Below, one piece after another: positions 9,243-17,678 of a DNA stretch of 64,000 nt. The stretch lies in contig NZ_JAFBBP010000001.1 of assembly GCF_016907275.1 (NCBI RefSeq), positions 4,950,001 through 5,014,000 of the forward strand, given 5' to 3'. Position 1 is the stretch's first letter. Each line of letters begins with the position of its first letter. A program made the position numbers and the translations under genes. This stretch comes from Micromonospora luteifusca (GTDB lineage: Bacteria; Actinomycetota; Actinomycetes; Mycobacteriales; Micromonosporaceae). The notes beneath the pieces were generated by a model. That model was not told the DNA's origin. It made no database searches and saw only the letters and a program-made list of their open reading frames with translations.

Positions 9243-9965
9243 TCACCCGACGTCCGACGCGGGCGCGTACGGCTGCCCGGCCGCCTGTTCGTCGAGGTGC
9301 CCGTCGTGGATGCGGATCACCCGGTCGGCCAGGGCCATCATCACCGCGTCGTGTGTCGACACCAGTACGGTGACGCCTTCGGATTCCACAATCCCGCGCA
9401 GCAGGGCCATCACCGACAGGCCCGTCTCGGCGTCCAGTTGCCCGGTGGGCTCGTCGGCGAGCAGAAGCCGGGGCGAGGCGGCCAGCGCGCGGGCGATCGC
9501 CACCCGCTGCTGCTGGCCGCCGGACAGCTCGGCCGGCCGCTGCCGGGCGTGGTCGGCCAGGCCGATCAGCTCCAGCAGCAACTCGACCCGCCGCTCGCGC
9601 TCGCTTGGGGCGACGCGGGCCATCCGCAGCGGGGCCGCGACGTTTTCCGCGGCCGACAGCACCGGGATCAACCCGAAGCTCTGGAAGACGTACGACACCT
9701 TCTCGCGCCGCAGCCGGGACAGGCCATCCTCGTCGAGCGCGGTGACGTTGGTGCCGTCGACGTGCACGCTGCCGGCGTCCGGGCGGTCCAGGCCGCCGAT
9801 GACGTTGAGCAGGGTGGTCTTGCCCGAACCGGACCGGCCGACGAGCGCCACCATCGCACCGGCGGCCACGTCGAACGACACGCCGTGCAGGGCGTGTACG
9901 ACGGTCGGCCCGGTGCGGAAGCGCCGGTGTACGCCGCGCACGCTGAGCAGCGGTTCGCTGCTCAT
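9243..9965 (-). CDS. ABC transporter ATP-binding protein (LolD/MacB class)
   Basis: A 240-residue ATPase. Walker A is GRSGSGKTT (about residues 41-49), the Q-loop lies in YVFQSFGLIPVL, the ABC signature is LSGGQQQRV, Walker B is LLLADEPTGQLD and the switch His is in VSTHD. This is the MacB/LolD subfamily that powers FtsX-type permeases. The ATG at 9965 overlaps the stop of the upstream ATPase gene by 4 nt, so the two are translationally coupled. Two different ATPases in one operon suggest either a heterodimeric motor or two roles. Confidence 0.92.
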   Translation of the reverse strand: MSSEPLLSVRGVHRRFRTGPTVVHALHGVSFDVAAGAMVALVGRSGSGKTTLLNVIGGLDRPDAGSVHVDGTNVTALDEDGLSRLRREKVSYVFQSFGLIPVLSAAENVAAPLRMARVAPSERERRVELLLELIGLADHARQRPAELSGGQQQRVAIARALAASPRLLLADEPTGQLDAETGLSVMALLRGIVESEGVTVLVSTHDAVMMALADRVIRIHDGHLDEQAAGQPYAPASDVG

Positions 9966-10894
9966 TCGCCGCTTCCCGAGTCGGCGCGGAGCGTGATGTG
10001 GTCGGGTTCCAAGGCCAGCCGGACCCGTCGGGTCAGCGCCAGCGCCTGGCGGAACTCGCGGGGCACCTGGACCCGCCCGGCCCGGTCCATCACGGCGTAC
10101 TCCTCGGCGATCATGTGCGTGTCGCCCTTCGCGTCGGTGGTGGTGCGGCGCAGCACCTCGCTGCTGGTGCGCCCATCCCGGATCGCGACGGTCCGTTCGA
10201 CCTGGCCGCTGACCTCCGGATCGTGGGTCACCACGACAACGGTGACGCCGTACCGTCGGTTGACGTCCCGCAGCACGCCGAAGACCTCCGCGGACGTGGC
10301 GGCGTCCAGCTCGCCGGTCGGCTCGTCGGCGAGCAGGACCCGCGGCTGGTTGGCCAGCGCCACCGCGATCGCGACCCGCATCTGCTGCCCTCCGGAGAGT
10401 TGCCCGGGGCGCCGATCGGCGCAGTCGGCGACACCGAGGCTGTCCAGCAGTTCGGCCGCGCGCTCCCGGCGCTCCTCCTTCGGGGTACGGGCTGCGGTCA
10501 TCGGCAGGTCCACCATCTCCCGTGCGGTCAGGTAAGGGATCAGGTTGCTCGCCGTCTGCTGCCGTACGAACCCGACGGTGTGCCGCCGGTAGTTCACCCG
10601 GTCCGCGCGGGACATCGCCAGCAGATTCCACCTGTCGACCCGGACCCGGCCGGCGGTGGGGGCGTCGATGCCGGCCAGGATGGAGAGCAGCGTCGACTTG
10701 CCCGACCCGGAGGCACCGACGACGGCGACCAGTTCACCACTCTCCACGGCCAGGTCCAGTCCCTGCAGTGCCTGCACCTCGATCGAACCGGCCTGGTAGA
10801 TCCGCACCAGGTTCTCGCAGACGATGAGCGCGTCCCGGCCGAACTCGGGTGCCCGCGCGGATGGCCGCGGCAGGGACAGTGGTGGGCTGGTCAT
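9962..10894 (-). CDS. ABC transporter ATPase with C-terminal AbrB-like domain
   Basis: A 310-residue protein. Residues about 25-245 form a full LolD/MacB-type ATPase: Walker A GASGSGKST, signature LSGGQQMRV, Walker B VLLADEPTGELD and switch His VVTHD. After the ATPase comes a segment of about 45 residues, MDRAGRVQVPREFRQALAL and onward, with the look of a SpoVT/AbrB swapped-hairpin domain. Such domains bind DNA when alone, but in this position it may be a dimerisation or regulatory module. The ATG at 10894 has GGAGAAGGGG directly upstream; the longer open frame 5' looks non-coding. First gene of the four-gene operon, so the promoter should lie in 10895-11195. Confidence 0.85.
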   Translation of the reverse strand: MTSPPLSLPRPSARAPEFGRDALIVCENLVRIYQAGSIEVQALQGLDLAVESGELVAVVGASGSGKSTLLSILAGIDAPTAGRVRVDRWNLLAMSRADRVNYRRHTVGFVRQQTASNLIPYLTAREMVDLPMTAARTPKEERRERAAELLDSLGVADCADRRPGQLSGGQQMRVAIAVALANQPRVLLADEPTGELDAATSAEVFGVLRDVNRRYGVTVVVVTHDPEVSGQVERTVAIRDGRTSSEVLRRTTTDAKGDTHMIAEEYAVMDRAGRVQVPREFRQALALTRRVRLALEPDHITLRADSGSGE

Positions 10895-11195
10895 CCCCTT
10901 CTCCGTCCGGGTTGTGCCGACGTCGAGCCAGCCTCGGGTAGCGGTCGCGCCCACCGATCGGGCACGTGGTGTCACCCGGCCGGCACGCATGGTCACCAAA
11001 TGCGTCAAGCGCCTCGATTGCCCAGGCTGACGCAGATTGAAGCAGGTTCGCAATCGGCGGCTCCGTTGACCCATGCCCTAGGCGGCTTTCCTGCATTCTG
11101 GACGGAGGACCCCCACCTGCCGAGGCCGGTCTTCACTGTGGCGGGTCGTGAACCTGCCGGGCTCCCACGCCGACTGAACAGGCGAGGGAGGGCCA
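10895..11195. other. divergent intergenic region
   Basis: About 300 nt between the minus-strand ABC operon and the plus-strand sigma-factor fragment. It should hold the promoters of both, but no strong -35/-10 pair stands out. TTGACC at 11066-11071 is a possible -35 for the plus strand without a good -10 partner. No RNA gene or long hairpin is seen. Confidence 0.4.
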
Positions 11196-11324
11196 ATGAG
11201 CGATGAGTTGCTGGTGGTCCGCTGTCAGTTGGGCGAACGGGAGGCGTTCGCCGAGCTGGTGCAGGGCGGGTATCCGGCGGTCGAGCGGTACGTCGGGCGG
11301 ATGTTCGGCGAATCGATTCGATGA
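11196..11324 (+). pseudogene. N-terminal fragment of an ECF sigma factor
   Basis: A 42-codon frame with a good ribosome site (GAGGGAGGGCC before ATG). It begins MSDELLVVRCQLGEREAF and continues AELVQGGYPAVERYVGRMFG, which matches the start of region 2 of ECF sigma-70 factors. It ends in TGA after ESIR, so the rest of region 2, the linker and region 4 are missing, and no continuation is found in the other two frames downstream. I read it as the stump of a sigma gene cut by deletion or recombination. The next gene starts only 19 nt later in a different frame, so the stump may still act as its leader. Confidence 0.65.
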
Positions 11325-11343
11325 TGACCGATGTTATCGTGAG

Positions 11344-12117
11344 GTGGTGAGCGGTGACGGGGCGCCGGGCTCCCATTCGGGATTGAACGGCGTGGCCAAA
11401 GCGGTAGGCATCGTCAGTGGCGTCATCGCGATTGTGCTCGCAATGGAGCCATTGTTCGGCTGGAACCCACTCGGCGAACTGTCCCCCGGCCCGTCCGGCA
11501 CCGCCAGCCCGACGCCGCTCGACGCGCGCCCCCGCATCCCGCCGACCTCCGACCCCGGCCTTAACCGCGACCCCAATCCCGACCGCACAGGTTGCGAGGA
11601 GGCGTTCCGGATCCTCAAGGCACCGGTGCCTGAACGGGAAAGCGACCTCGGGCCCGTATACGCCTACGCGGTGCAGCAGGCGGCGCAGCTCCAGGTGGTT
11701 GCCAGGAAGACCACCAATCCGGCGGTGACCGCCGCGGTGCGGGCCTACGCGACCGACTGGGACTCCCTGGGGTCGGCCGTTCAGGACCACGAGGATGCGA
11801 GACACCAGGCCGAGCGGTTCGTCAACGACGCCAAGCTGTACACGGAGTCGTACAACAAGCACAACAAGGACGTCGCGGAGTTCGGCCGGCAGCAGCGGTA
11901 CTACGAGAGTCGGGGCGACATCCGAAACGCCACCATCGCGCACAACAACGCGGTAGCCGCCGACGAGAACGCCCGGGTCGCGCGCAACCAGAGCAGCACG
12001 CTCCTGCAGAAGTCGAGCGAGGCGACAGCTCAGGTGGAGACGGCCTCCCAGCGGATGACCGCCGTCTTCCGCAAGCTGCGCGCGGACGTGAAGGCCCTGG
12101 GCATCGCCTGCGACTAG
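11344..12117 (+). CDS. membrane-anchored coiled-coil protein, unknown function
   Basis: About 257 residues if translation starts at the tandem GTG codons at 11344/11347; the open frame extends upstream but there overlaps the sigma stump in another frame. A single hydrophobic helix (AVGIVSGVIAIVLAM, about residues 20-40) follows a short N-terminus. Next comes a Pro/Ser/Thr-rich linker (about 45-80), then a long Gln/Ala/Glu-rich helical region (about 90-255) with heptad character and one Cys near each end (TGCEEA and IACD). This suggests an extracytoplasmic coiled coil with a possible disulfide. No family is recognised. Its placement behind a sigma stump suggests it arrived by recombination or was once in a sigma operon. 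Confidence 0.55.
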   Translation: MVSGDGAPGSHSGLNGVAKAVGIVSGVIAIVLAMEPLFGWNPLGELSPGPSGTASPTPLDARPRIPPTSDPGLNRDPNPDRTGCEEAFRILKAPVPERESDLGPVYAYAVQQAAQLQVVARKTTNPAVTAAVRAYATDWDSLGSAVQDHEDARHQAERFVNDAKLYTESYNKHNKDVAEFGRQQRYYESRGDIRNATIAHNNAVAADENARVARNQSSTLLQKSSEATAQVETASQRMTAVFRKLRADVKALGIACD

Positions 12118-12239
12118 ATCAACCCGCGCGGCTCGAGCGGCAACCGTGCCGCTCTCACCTGACGGGTTCTGCCATGGGCAGATCCGCGGCCGGCGAACGG
12201 AGGTGCCATTCGCCGACCTGTGCAGGCAGGGTGGAGCGA

Positions 12240-13229
12240 ATGAGATTGCTGGTGCTGGGCGGTACGGGTTTCGTGGGTGGCGCGACGGTCACCGAGGCGG
12301 TGCGCCGTGGCTGGTCGGTGACAGTGTTCAACCGAGGGCTGCACGGCACGGTGCCTGCCGGCGTACACCGGTTGCGGGGTGACCGCACCGAGCCGGACGG
12401 TCTGGCGGCTCTGGCGGGCGGCGAGTGGGATCTGGTGGTCGACACCTGGGACGGCGCCCCGCTGGGGGTGCGGGAAGCGGCCCGCGCACTGGTCGGGGCG
12501 GTCGGGCACTACGCCTACATCTCCAGCGGCTCGGTGTACGCCCCACCGGTGCCCGCGCACGTCGGTGAGGACGCGACCACAGTGGATGGCTCTGCCGACG
12601 CCACCGAGGGGGACTACGCGCAGTGCAAGATGGGCGGTGAGCTGGCGGCGACGGAGGTCTTCGGCGAGCGGGCGTTGCTGGTCCGCGCCGGGCTGATCCT
12701 CGGCCCGGGTGAGGACATCGGCCGGCTGCCCTGGTGGCTGCAGCGGGTGGCCCGCGGTGGCGACGTGCTCGCGCCCGGCCCGGAGGACCTGCCCGTGCAG
12801 TACGTCGACGTGCGCGACCTGGCCGGGTGGACGCTCGACCGGGCCGCCGAAGGGATCGGCGGCGCGTTCAACGTCATCAGCCGTTCGGGGCACGCCACGA
12901 TGGGTGAGCTGCTGGCGTCGGTCGTCGCGGTGGCCGGCTCCGACGCCCGGCTGCGGTGGACCGACCCGGAGCCGATCCTGGCCGCCGGCGTGGTCCCCTG
13001 GAACGATCTGCCGATCTGGATTCCGCGCGACCACGAGTTCCGGTGGTTGCAGGAGCGCGGGGTGGAGAAGGCGTACGCGGCGGGGTTGACCTGCCGGCCG
13101 GTGGCCGACACGGTCGCCGACACCTGGCAGTGGCTGCGTTCGGTCGGGTCGGTGCCGCCGCGCGCCGGCCGTCCGGCCCGGGTGACGGTGGGGCTGGACG
13201 CCGAGCGGGAAGCCGCGCTGCTCGTCTGA
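12240..13229 (+). CDS. NAD-dependent epimerase/dehydratase family protein
   Basis: A 329-residue extended SDR. The Rossmann motif GGTGFVGGA is at residues 7-15; SSGSVYAP near 93-100 carries the conserved Ser, and YAQCK near 122-126 fits the YxxxK catalytic pair. The rest of the length (to about 310) is the substrate-binding half seen in isoflavone-reductase-like and sugar epimerase-like enzymes. The start at 12240 is supported by GGTGGAG upstream and by the Rossmann position. The substrate cannot be predicted. It is alone on its strand, 76 nt before the convergent USP gene. Confidence 0.85.
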   Translation: MRLLVLGGTGFVGGATVTEAVRRGWSVTVFNRGLHGTVPAGVHRLRGDRTEPDGLAALAGGEWDLVVDTWDGAPLGVREAARALVGAVGHYAYISSGSVYAPPVPAHVGEDATTVDGSADATEGDYAQCKMGGELAATEVFGERALLVRAGLILGPGEDIGRLPWWLQRVARGGDVLAPGPEDLPVQYVDVRDLAGWTLDRAAEGIGGAFNVISRSGHATMGELLASVVAVAGSDARLRWTDPEPILAAGVVPWNDLPIWIPRDHEFRWLQERGVEKAYAAGLTCRPVADTVADTWQWLRSVGSVPPRAGRPARVTVGLDAEREAALLV

Positions 13230-13304
13230 CCGGGCAGGCCAGTGGTGCCGAGGTCAGGTCGGCGCCACCGGCAGCATCGGCGGCGGCCTCCGCCAGCGCT
13301 GTGG

Positions 13305-14162
13305 TCAGCGTTCCCGGACCACCGCGACCGGGCAGTTGGCGTGCTGGATGAGCTGCTGGCTGACCGAGCCGAGCAGCATCCCAGCGAGCCCGCCCCGGCC
13401 CCGGCTGCCGACCACCACCAGCCGCGCGTCGCGACTCACCTCGATCAGCATCGCCGCCGGGCCGGTCGGGATCAGGTCGACGGTCACGTCCAGATCGGGG
13501 AAGGTCCGCCGCCACGGTTCCAGCGCCTGCTCCACCGCGGCCCGCTCGTCGGGCGCCCCGGCCGCCCCGCCCGGGCCCGGTGTCCAGGCGTGCAGGACCC
13601 GCAGCGGCACCTGCCGCTGCGCCGCCCGTTCCGCCGCGAAGCCGAGGGCCACCAGCGAAGGTTGCGAGCCGTCCACGCCGACCGCCACCGGGCCGGCCGA
13701 CGCGTCGACCGGAGCGCTGCCGGCCCCGTCCCGGACCACAACGACCGGGCAGTGTGCGTGCGCGGCGACCGACACCGCCGTCGACCCGACCAGCAGACCT
13801 CCGAATCCGCCGTGGCCTCGACTGCCGAGCACCAGCATCCCGGCCTCGGCCGAGCGTTCCTGCAACACCAGGGCAGGTGGCCCGTCGTACACCTCGCCGG
13901 TGACCGTCAGCCGGGGGTGTGCGGCGACGGCGTCCGCCGCGGCCCTGCGGACCAGATCCTCGACCTGCCGGCGGGCAGTCTCGTCCGGCCAGACCCCGGG
14001 TGCCACGCCCGGGCCGACCCAGCCGGCCACGGTCAGCCATTCGAAGACGTACGCCAGCCGCACCGGTTGGCCGCTGTGCCGAGCCTCCTCCAGCGCCCAG
14101 TCCACGGCCACGGAGGCATCGGTGGAGCCGTCGTAGCCGACCAGGATCTCCGCGTCACGCAC
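13305..14162 (-). CDS. tandem universal stress protein
   Basis: A 285-residue protein with two UspA domains (about residues 1-145 and 150-285). Each has the ATP-binding signature near its end: GSRGHGGFGGLLVGS and GSRGRGGLAGMLLGS, the G-2x-G-9x-G(S/T) pattern, so both halves should bind ATP. GTG at 14162 is preferred as start because GAGGAG stands 6 nt upstream and it follows the phosphoketolase stop by 10 nt. Last gene of a USP-phosphoketolase-USP operon, a grouping that suggests a role in survival under low oxygen or energy stress. Confidence 0.9.
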   Translation of the reverse strand: MRDAEILVGYDGSTDASVAVDWALEEARHSGQPVRLAYVFEWLTVAGWVGPGVAPGVWPDETARRQVEDLVRRAAADAVAAHPRLTVTGEVYDGPPALVLQERSAEAGMLVLGSRGHGGFGGLLVGSTAVSVAAHAHCPVVVVRDGAGSAPVDASAGPVAVGVDGSQPSLVALGFAAERAAQRQVPLRVLHAWTPGPGGAAGAPDERAAVEQALEPWRRTFPDLDVTVDLIPTGPAAMLIEVSRDARLVVVGSRGRGGLAGMLLGSVSQQLIQHANCPVAVVRER

Positions 14163-14172
14163 GTCGTACTCC

Positions 14173-16569
14173 TCAGGGGTTGGTCGGGTCGGTCTCGCGG
14201 ACCCAGCGCCACTCGGCGACCTGGGGGTCGTCCTCGCCGTACTGGCGGGTGTAGTCGCGGGCCGCCTGCCGGGCGTCGACCATCCGCTGGCGCAGGTGCG
14301 CGGCACGGGCGGCCAGCCCGGGCACCCGGTCGATGACGTCGATGACCAGGTGGAACCGATCCAGGTCGTTGAGCATGACCATGTCGAACGGGGTGGTGGT
14401 GGTGCCCTCCTCCTTGTAGCCGCGCACGTGCAGGTTCTCGTGGTTGCTGCGGCGGTAGGTGAGTCGGTGGATCAGCCACGGGTAGCCGTGGTAGGCGAAG
14501 ATGATCTGCCGGTCCTCGGTGAAGATGGTGTCGAACTCGTTGTCGGTCAGGCCGTGCGGATGCTCGGTGTCCGGCTGGAGCCGCATCAGGTCGACCACGT
14601 TGACCAGCCGGACCTTCAGGTCCGGGAGGTTCTGGTGCAGCAGTTCGGCGGCGGCCAGCGCCTCCAGGGTGGGCACGTCCCCGCAGCAGGCGAGCACCAC
14701 GTCCGGCTCGCTGCCGCCGTCGTTGCTGGCCCACTCCCAGATCCCCAGGCCGCGGCGGGTGTGCTGGATCGCCTCGGTCATCGTCAGCCAGTTCGGCGCC
14801 GGCTGCTTACCGGCCACCACCACGTTGATGTAGTGCCGACTGCGCAGGCAGTGGTCCATCGTGGCGAGCAGGGTGTTGGCGTCCGGCGGCAGGTAGACCC
14901 GCACCACCTCGGCCTTCTTGTTGACCACGTGGTCGATGAAGCCGGGGTCCTGGTGGGAGAAGCCGTTGTGGTCCTGACGCCAGACGTGGCTGGACAGCAG
15001 GTAGTTCAGTGAGGCGAGCGGCTGCCGCCACGGGATGCCGCGGGTCACCTTCAGCCACTTGGCGTGCTGGTTGAGCATCGAGTCGACGATGTGGATGAAC
15101 GCCTCGTAGCTGGTGAACACGCCGTGCCGGCCGGTCAACAGGTAGCCCTCCAGCCAGCCCTGGCACAGGTGCTCGGAGAGCACCTCCATGACCCGACCAT
15201 CGGGGGAGAGGTGGTCGTCGCCCGGTACGGTCGCGGCCACCCAGGCCCGGCCGGTCACCTCGAACGCGGCACCCAACCGGTTGGACGCGATCTCGTCCGG
15301 ACCGAACAGCCGGAAGGTCTCCGGATTGGCGCTGATGACGTCGCGGATCCACGGCCCGAGCACCCCGGTCGCGCCGGCCATCGGCTCGCCCGGTTCGGGG
15401 ACCTCCACGCCGTAGTCGCGGAAGTCCGGCAGGGACAGGTCGCGCAGCACCACACCGCCGTTGGTGACCGGGTTGGCGCTCATCCGCCGGTCACCGCGCG
15501 GTGGCAGCGTCCGCACCTCGTCCACCGGCGCGCCGGTCGCGTCGAACAGCTCCTCCGGCCGGTAGCTGCGCAGCCACCGCTCCAGCTCGGCCAGGTGCGC
15601 CGGGTTGTCGCGGACCCCCGACAGCGGCACCTGGTGGGCGCGGTACGTGCCCTCCACCTGGGCGCCGTCGACCTCGCTCGGGCCGGTCCAGCCCTTCGGC
15701 GTCCGCAAAATGATCATCGGCCAGCGGGGACGTTCGACGATGCCCCCGGAGCGGGCCCGTCGCTGGATCTCGGCGATCTCGTCCAGCACGCGGTCCATCG
15801 TCGCGGCGAGGACGCGGTGCACCTGGGCAGGGTTGTCGCCGGCCACCACGTACGGCTGGTAGCCCGAACCCCGCATGAGATCGAGCAGATCGGCCTCGGG
15901 GATCCGGGCCAGCACCGTCGGGCTGGCGATCTTGTAACCGTTGAGGTGCAGGATGGGCAGCACCGCGCCGTCGCGCGCCGGGTTGAGGAACACGTCGGAG
16001 AGCCAGCTCCCGGCCAGCGGCCCGGTCTCCGCCTCGCCGTCGCCGACCACACACGCCACCACGAGATCCGGGTGGTCGAACGCGGCGCCGTAGGCGTGGC
16101 TCAACGCGTACCCCAGCTCGCCGCCCTCGTGGATCGAACCCGGCACGTCCGCGGCGACGTGGCTGGGGATGCCACCCGGGAAGGAGAACTGACGGAAGAG
16201 CTTGGACATGCCGACCTCGTCGCGTGCCACGTCGTGGTAGCGCTCCGACCAGGTGCCCTCCAGCCAGGTGTTGGCCACGATGGCCGGGCCGCCGTGGCCG
16301 GGGCCGGTGACCAGCATGGCGTTGAGGTCACGCGCCACGATCACCCGGTTGAGGTGGGCGTAGATCAGATTGAGCCCGGGGCTGGTGCCCCAGTGCCCGA
16401 GCAGCCGAGGCTTGATGTCGTCGGTGGTCAGCGGCTCCCGGAGCAGCGGGTTGTCCAGCAGGTAGATCTGCCCGACGGTGAGGTAGTTCGCCGCGCGCCA
16501 GTAGGCGTCCAGCCGGCGCAGCTCGTCGTCGGTGAGGGCGCGGTGCACGTCGAGAGCGGTGTCCATCAT
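14173..16569 (-). CDS. xfp: phosphoketolase (Xfp family)
   Basis: A 798-residue enzyme of the usual family length. It cleaves xylulose 5-phosphate, and often fructose 6-phosphate, with phosphate to acetyl phosphate plus glyceraldehyde 3-phosphate or erythrose 4-phosphate, using thiamine diphosphate. The cofactor-binding region [14 protein letters not shown] lies near residue 180, the N-terminal [15 protein letters not shown] near 90 and the conserved [17 protein letters not shown] near 520-540. The ATG at 16569 has GAGAGGCAGC upstream. It sits between two USP genes on the same strand. The grouping suggests an ATP-yielding bypass (acetyl phosphate) under stress. Confidence 0.96.
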   Translation of the reverse strand: MMDTALDVHRALTDDELRRLDAYWRAANYLTVGQIYLLDNPLLREPLTTDDIKPRLLGHWGTSPGLNLIYAHLNRVIVARDLNAMLVTGPGHGGPAIVANTWLEGTWSERYHDVARDEVGMSKLFRQFSFPGGIPSHVAADVPGSIHEGGELGYALSHAYGAAFDHPDLVVACVVGDGEAETGPLAGSWLSDVFLNPARDGAVLPILHLNGYKIASPTVLARIPEADLLDLMRGSGYQPYVVAGDNPAQVHRVLAATMDRVLDEIAEIQRRARSGGIVERPRWPMIILRTPKGWTGPSEVDGAQVEGTYRAHQVPLSGVRDNPAHLAELERWLRSYRPEELFDATGAPVDEVRTLPPRGDRRMSANPVTNGGVVLRDLSLPDFRDYGVEVPEPGEPMAGATGVLGPWIRDVISANPETFRLFGPDEIASNRLGAAFEVTGRAWVAATVPGDDHLSPDGRVMEVLSEHLCQGWLEGYLLTGRHGVFTSYEAFIHIVDSMLNQHAKWLKVTRGIPWRQPLASLNYLLSSHVWRQDHNGFSHQDPGFIDHVVNKKAEVVRVYLPPDANTLLATMDHCLRSRHYINVVVAGKQPAPNWLTMTEAIQHTRRGLGIWEWASNDGGSEPDVVLACCGDVPTLEALAAAELLHQNLPDLKVRLVNVVDLMRLQPDTEHPHGLTDNEFDTIFTEDRQIIFAYHGYPWLIHRLTYRRSNHENLHVRGYKEEGTTTTPFDMVMLNDLDRFHLVIDVIDRVPGLAARAAHLRQRMVDARQAARDYTRQYGEDDPQVAEWRWVRETDPTNP

Positions 16570-16626
16570 GCTGCCTCTCGCGGGTAGGGGTGGGGCCTCC
16601 AGCTTCGCCGCTGCGAACGCCCCGGG

Positions 16627-17487
16627 TCAGGGCCGGCGGTCCCGCGTGGGCCGGGCGTCGGACCCGGTCAGCGGCATCTCGGCCAGGCCACGGACGACGA
16701 CCACCGGGGCGGGGGAGTGGTAGAGCAGGGATTGGGCGACCGCGCCCAGCATGGCGCGTGCCGGTTCGTCGCCGCGGGCGGCGACCAGCGCCACCTGCGC
16801 CGCGCGCGACGTGTCGACCAGGACCTGACCGGGGTCTCCGCGCACCACGCGACACTCGGTCGGCACCGAGTTGTCGCGGCTGGTGTGGCGGGCCAGGGCC
16901 TCGCTGAGCTGCTCGGCTACCGCGTCGGTGTCCTCGTCGTACTCCACGACGCGTAGCGCCAGCAGTCGGGCGCCCCTTCGGGCCGCGCACTCCGCGGCCC
17001 ACTGCAGAGCGAGGTGCGAGCTGGGCGAGCCGTCCACGCCGACCAGGACCGGCCCCTGCGGCGGCGGCTCGCGGCGGACCACCAGCAGCGGGCAGCCGGC
17101 CCGCGCGGCCAACTGCACGGCGAGCGTTTCGGCCGGGACGCACTGGCCGCTGCCGGCCATCCCGCTGTCGCCGACCGCCAGCAGGAATGCCCCCTCCGAC
17201 CGGCGGATGAGAGTGGCCAGCGTGGCGCTCTCGACGATCTCGCCGCCCACGGTCAGCTCCGGCTCGACCTGGTGGGCGAGTTGGGCGGCTCGGGTGATCA
17301 GGCTCTCGGCCTCGTCACGGGGAGCTGCGACGGTGTCCGCGGCGAAGGCCGCGTGCCAGTCGAAGGTGTGCAGCAGGTGCAGCGGCCGGCCGTGCGCGGC
17401 GGCTTCCTGCGCGGCCTGTTCGACGACCGGAAGGTCGAGATCCGAGCCGAGGCCGACCAGCACCGCTGCATCGGCGGGTACGGCCAT
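16627..17487 (-). CDS. tandem universal stress protein, partly degenerate
   Basis: A 286-residue protein with two UspA-like halves. The folds are recognisable (VLVGLGSDLDLPVVEQA; VLVGVDGSPSSHLALQWAA), but the ATP-binding loops differ from canonical ones: the first half has GDSGMAGSGQ and the second AARGDEPARAMLGAV in place of GSRGxGG. ATP binding may be altered or lost. The ATG at 17487 is chosen because GGGAGG stands upstream at proper spacing; an in-frame GTG lies 9 nt earlier inside the ribosome site. First gene of the operon with phosphoketolase (57-nt gap). Confidence 0.87.
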   Translation of the reverse strand: MAVPADAAVLVGLGSDLDLPVVEQAAQEAAAHGRPLHLLHTFDWHAAFAADTVAAPRDEAESLITRAAQLAHQVEPELTVGGEIVESATLATLIRRSEGAFLLAVGDSGMAGSGQCVPAETLAVQLAARAGCPLLVVRREPPPQGPVLVGVDGSPSSHLALQWAAECAARRGARLLALRVVEYDEDTDAVAEQLSEALARHTSRDNSVPTECRVVRGDPGQVLVDTSRAAQVALVAARGDEPARAMLGAVAQSLLYHSPAPVVVVRGLAEMPLTGSDARPTRDRRP

Positions 17488-17526
17488 CGATATCACCTCC
17501 CGGGCGTCGCGCCCGGCACGACCAAG

Positions 17527-17546
17527 CTATCCCTGACCGAGGGTAG
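17527..17546. promoter_or_regulatory. imperfect inverted repeat upstream of the stress operon
   Basis: CTATCCCT (17527-17534) and AGGGTAG (17540-17546) pair with one unpaired base around a 5-nt spacer. The repeat is about 40 nt upstream of the USP start and about 130 nt upstream of the divergent histidine kinase, so it could serve either. It is only suggestive. Confidence 0.25.
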
Positions 17547-17678
17547 TCCGATGGTCACGTTTGCGGGCCGGTTGTGGGTTCTCGGCGGCACCCACCTGGT
17601 GGCTGTGGGGGAAAGTGCACGTCGACATGGCCATTCAGTTGATGCCGCGTACCGGGGCGAGTCGGACATGATCTTGAG

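Noticed and set aside
15064..16587. Plus-strand frame of 507 codons opposite phosphoketolase
   Set aside because: The opposite strand encodes a full phosphoketolase with all motifs; this frame has none.
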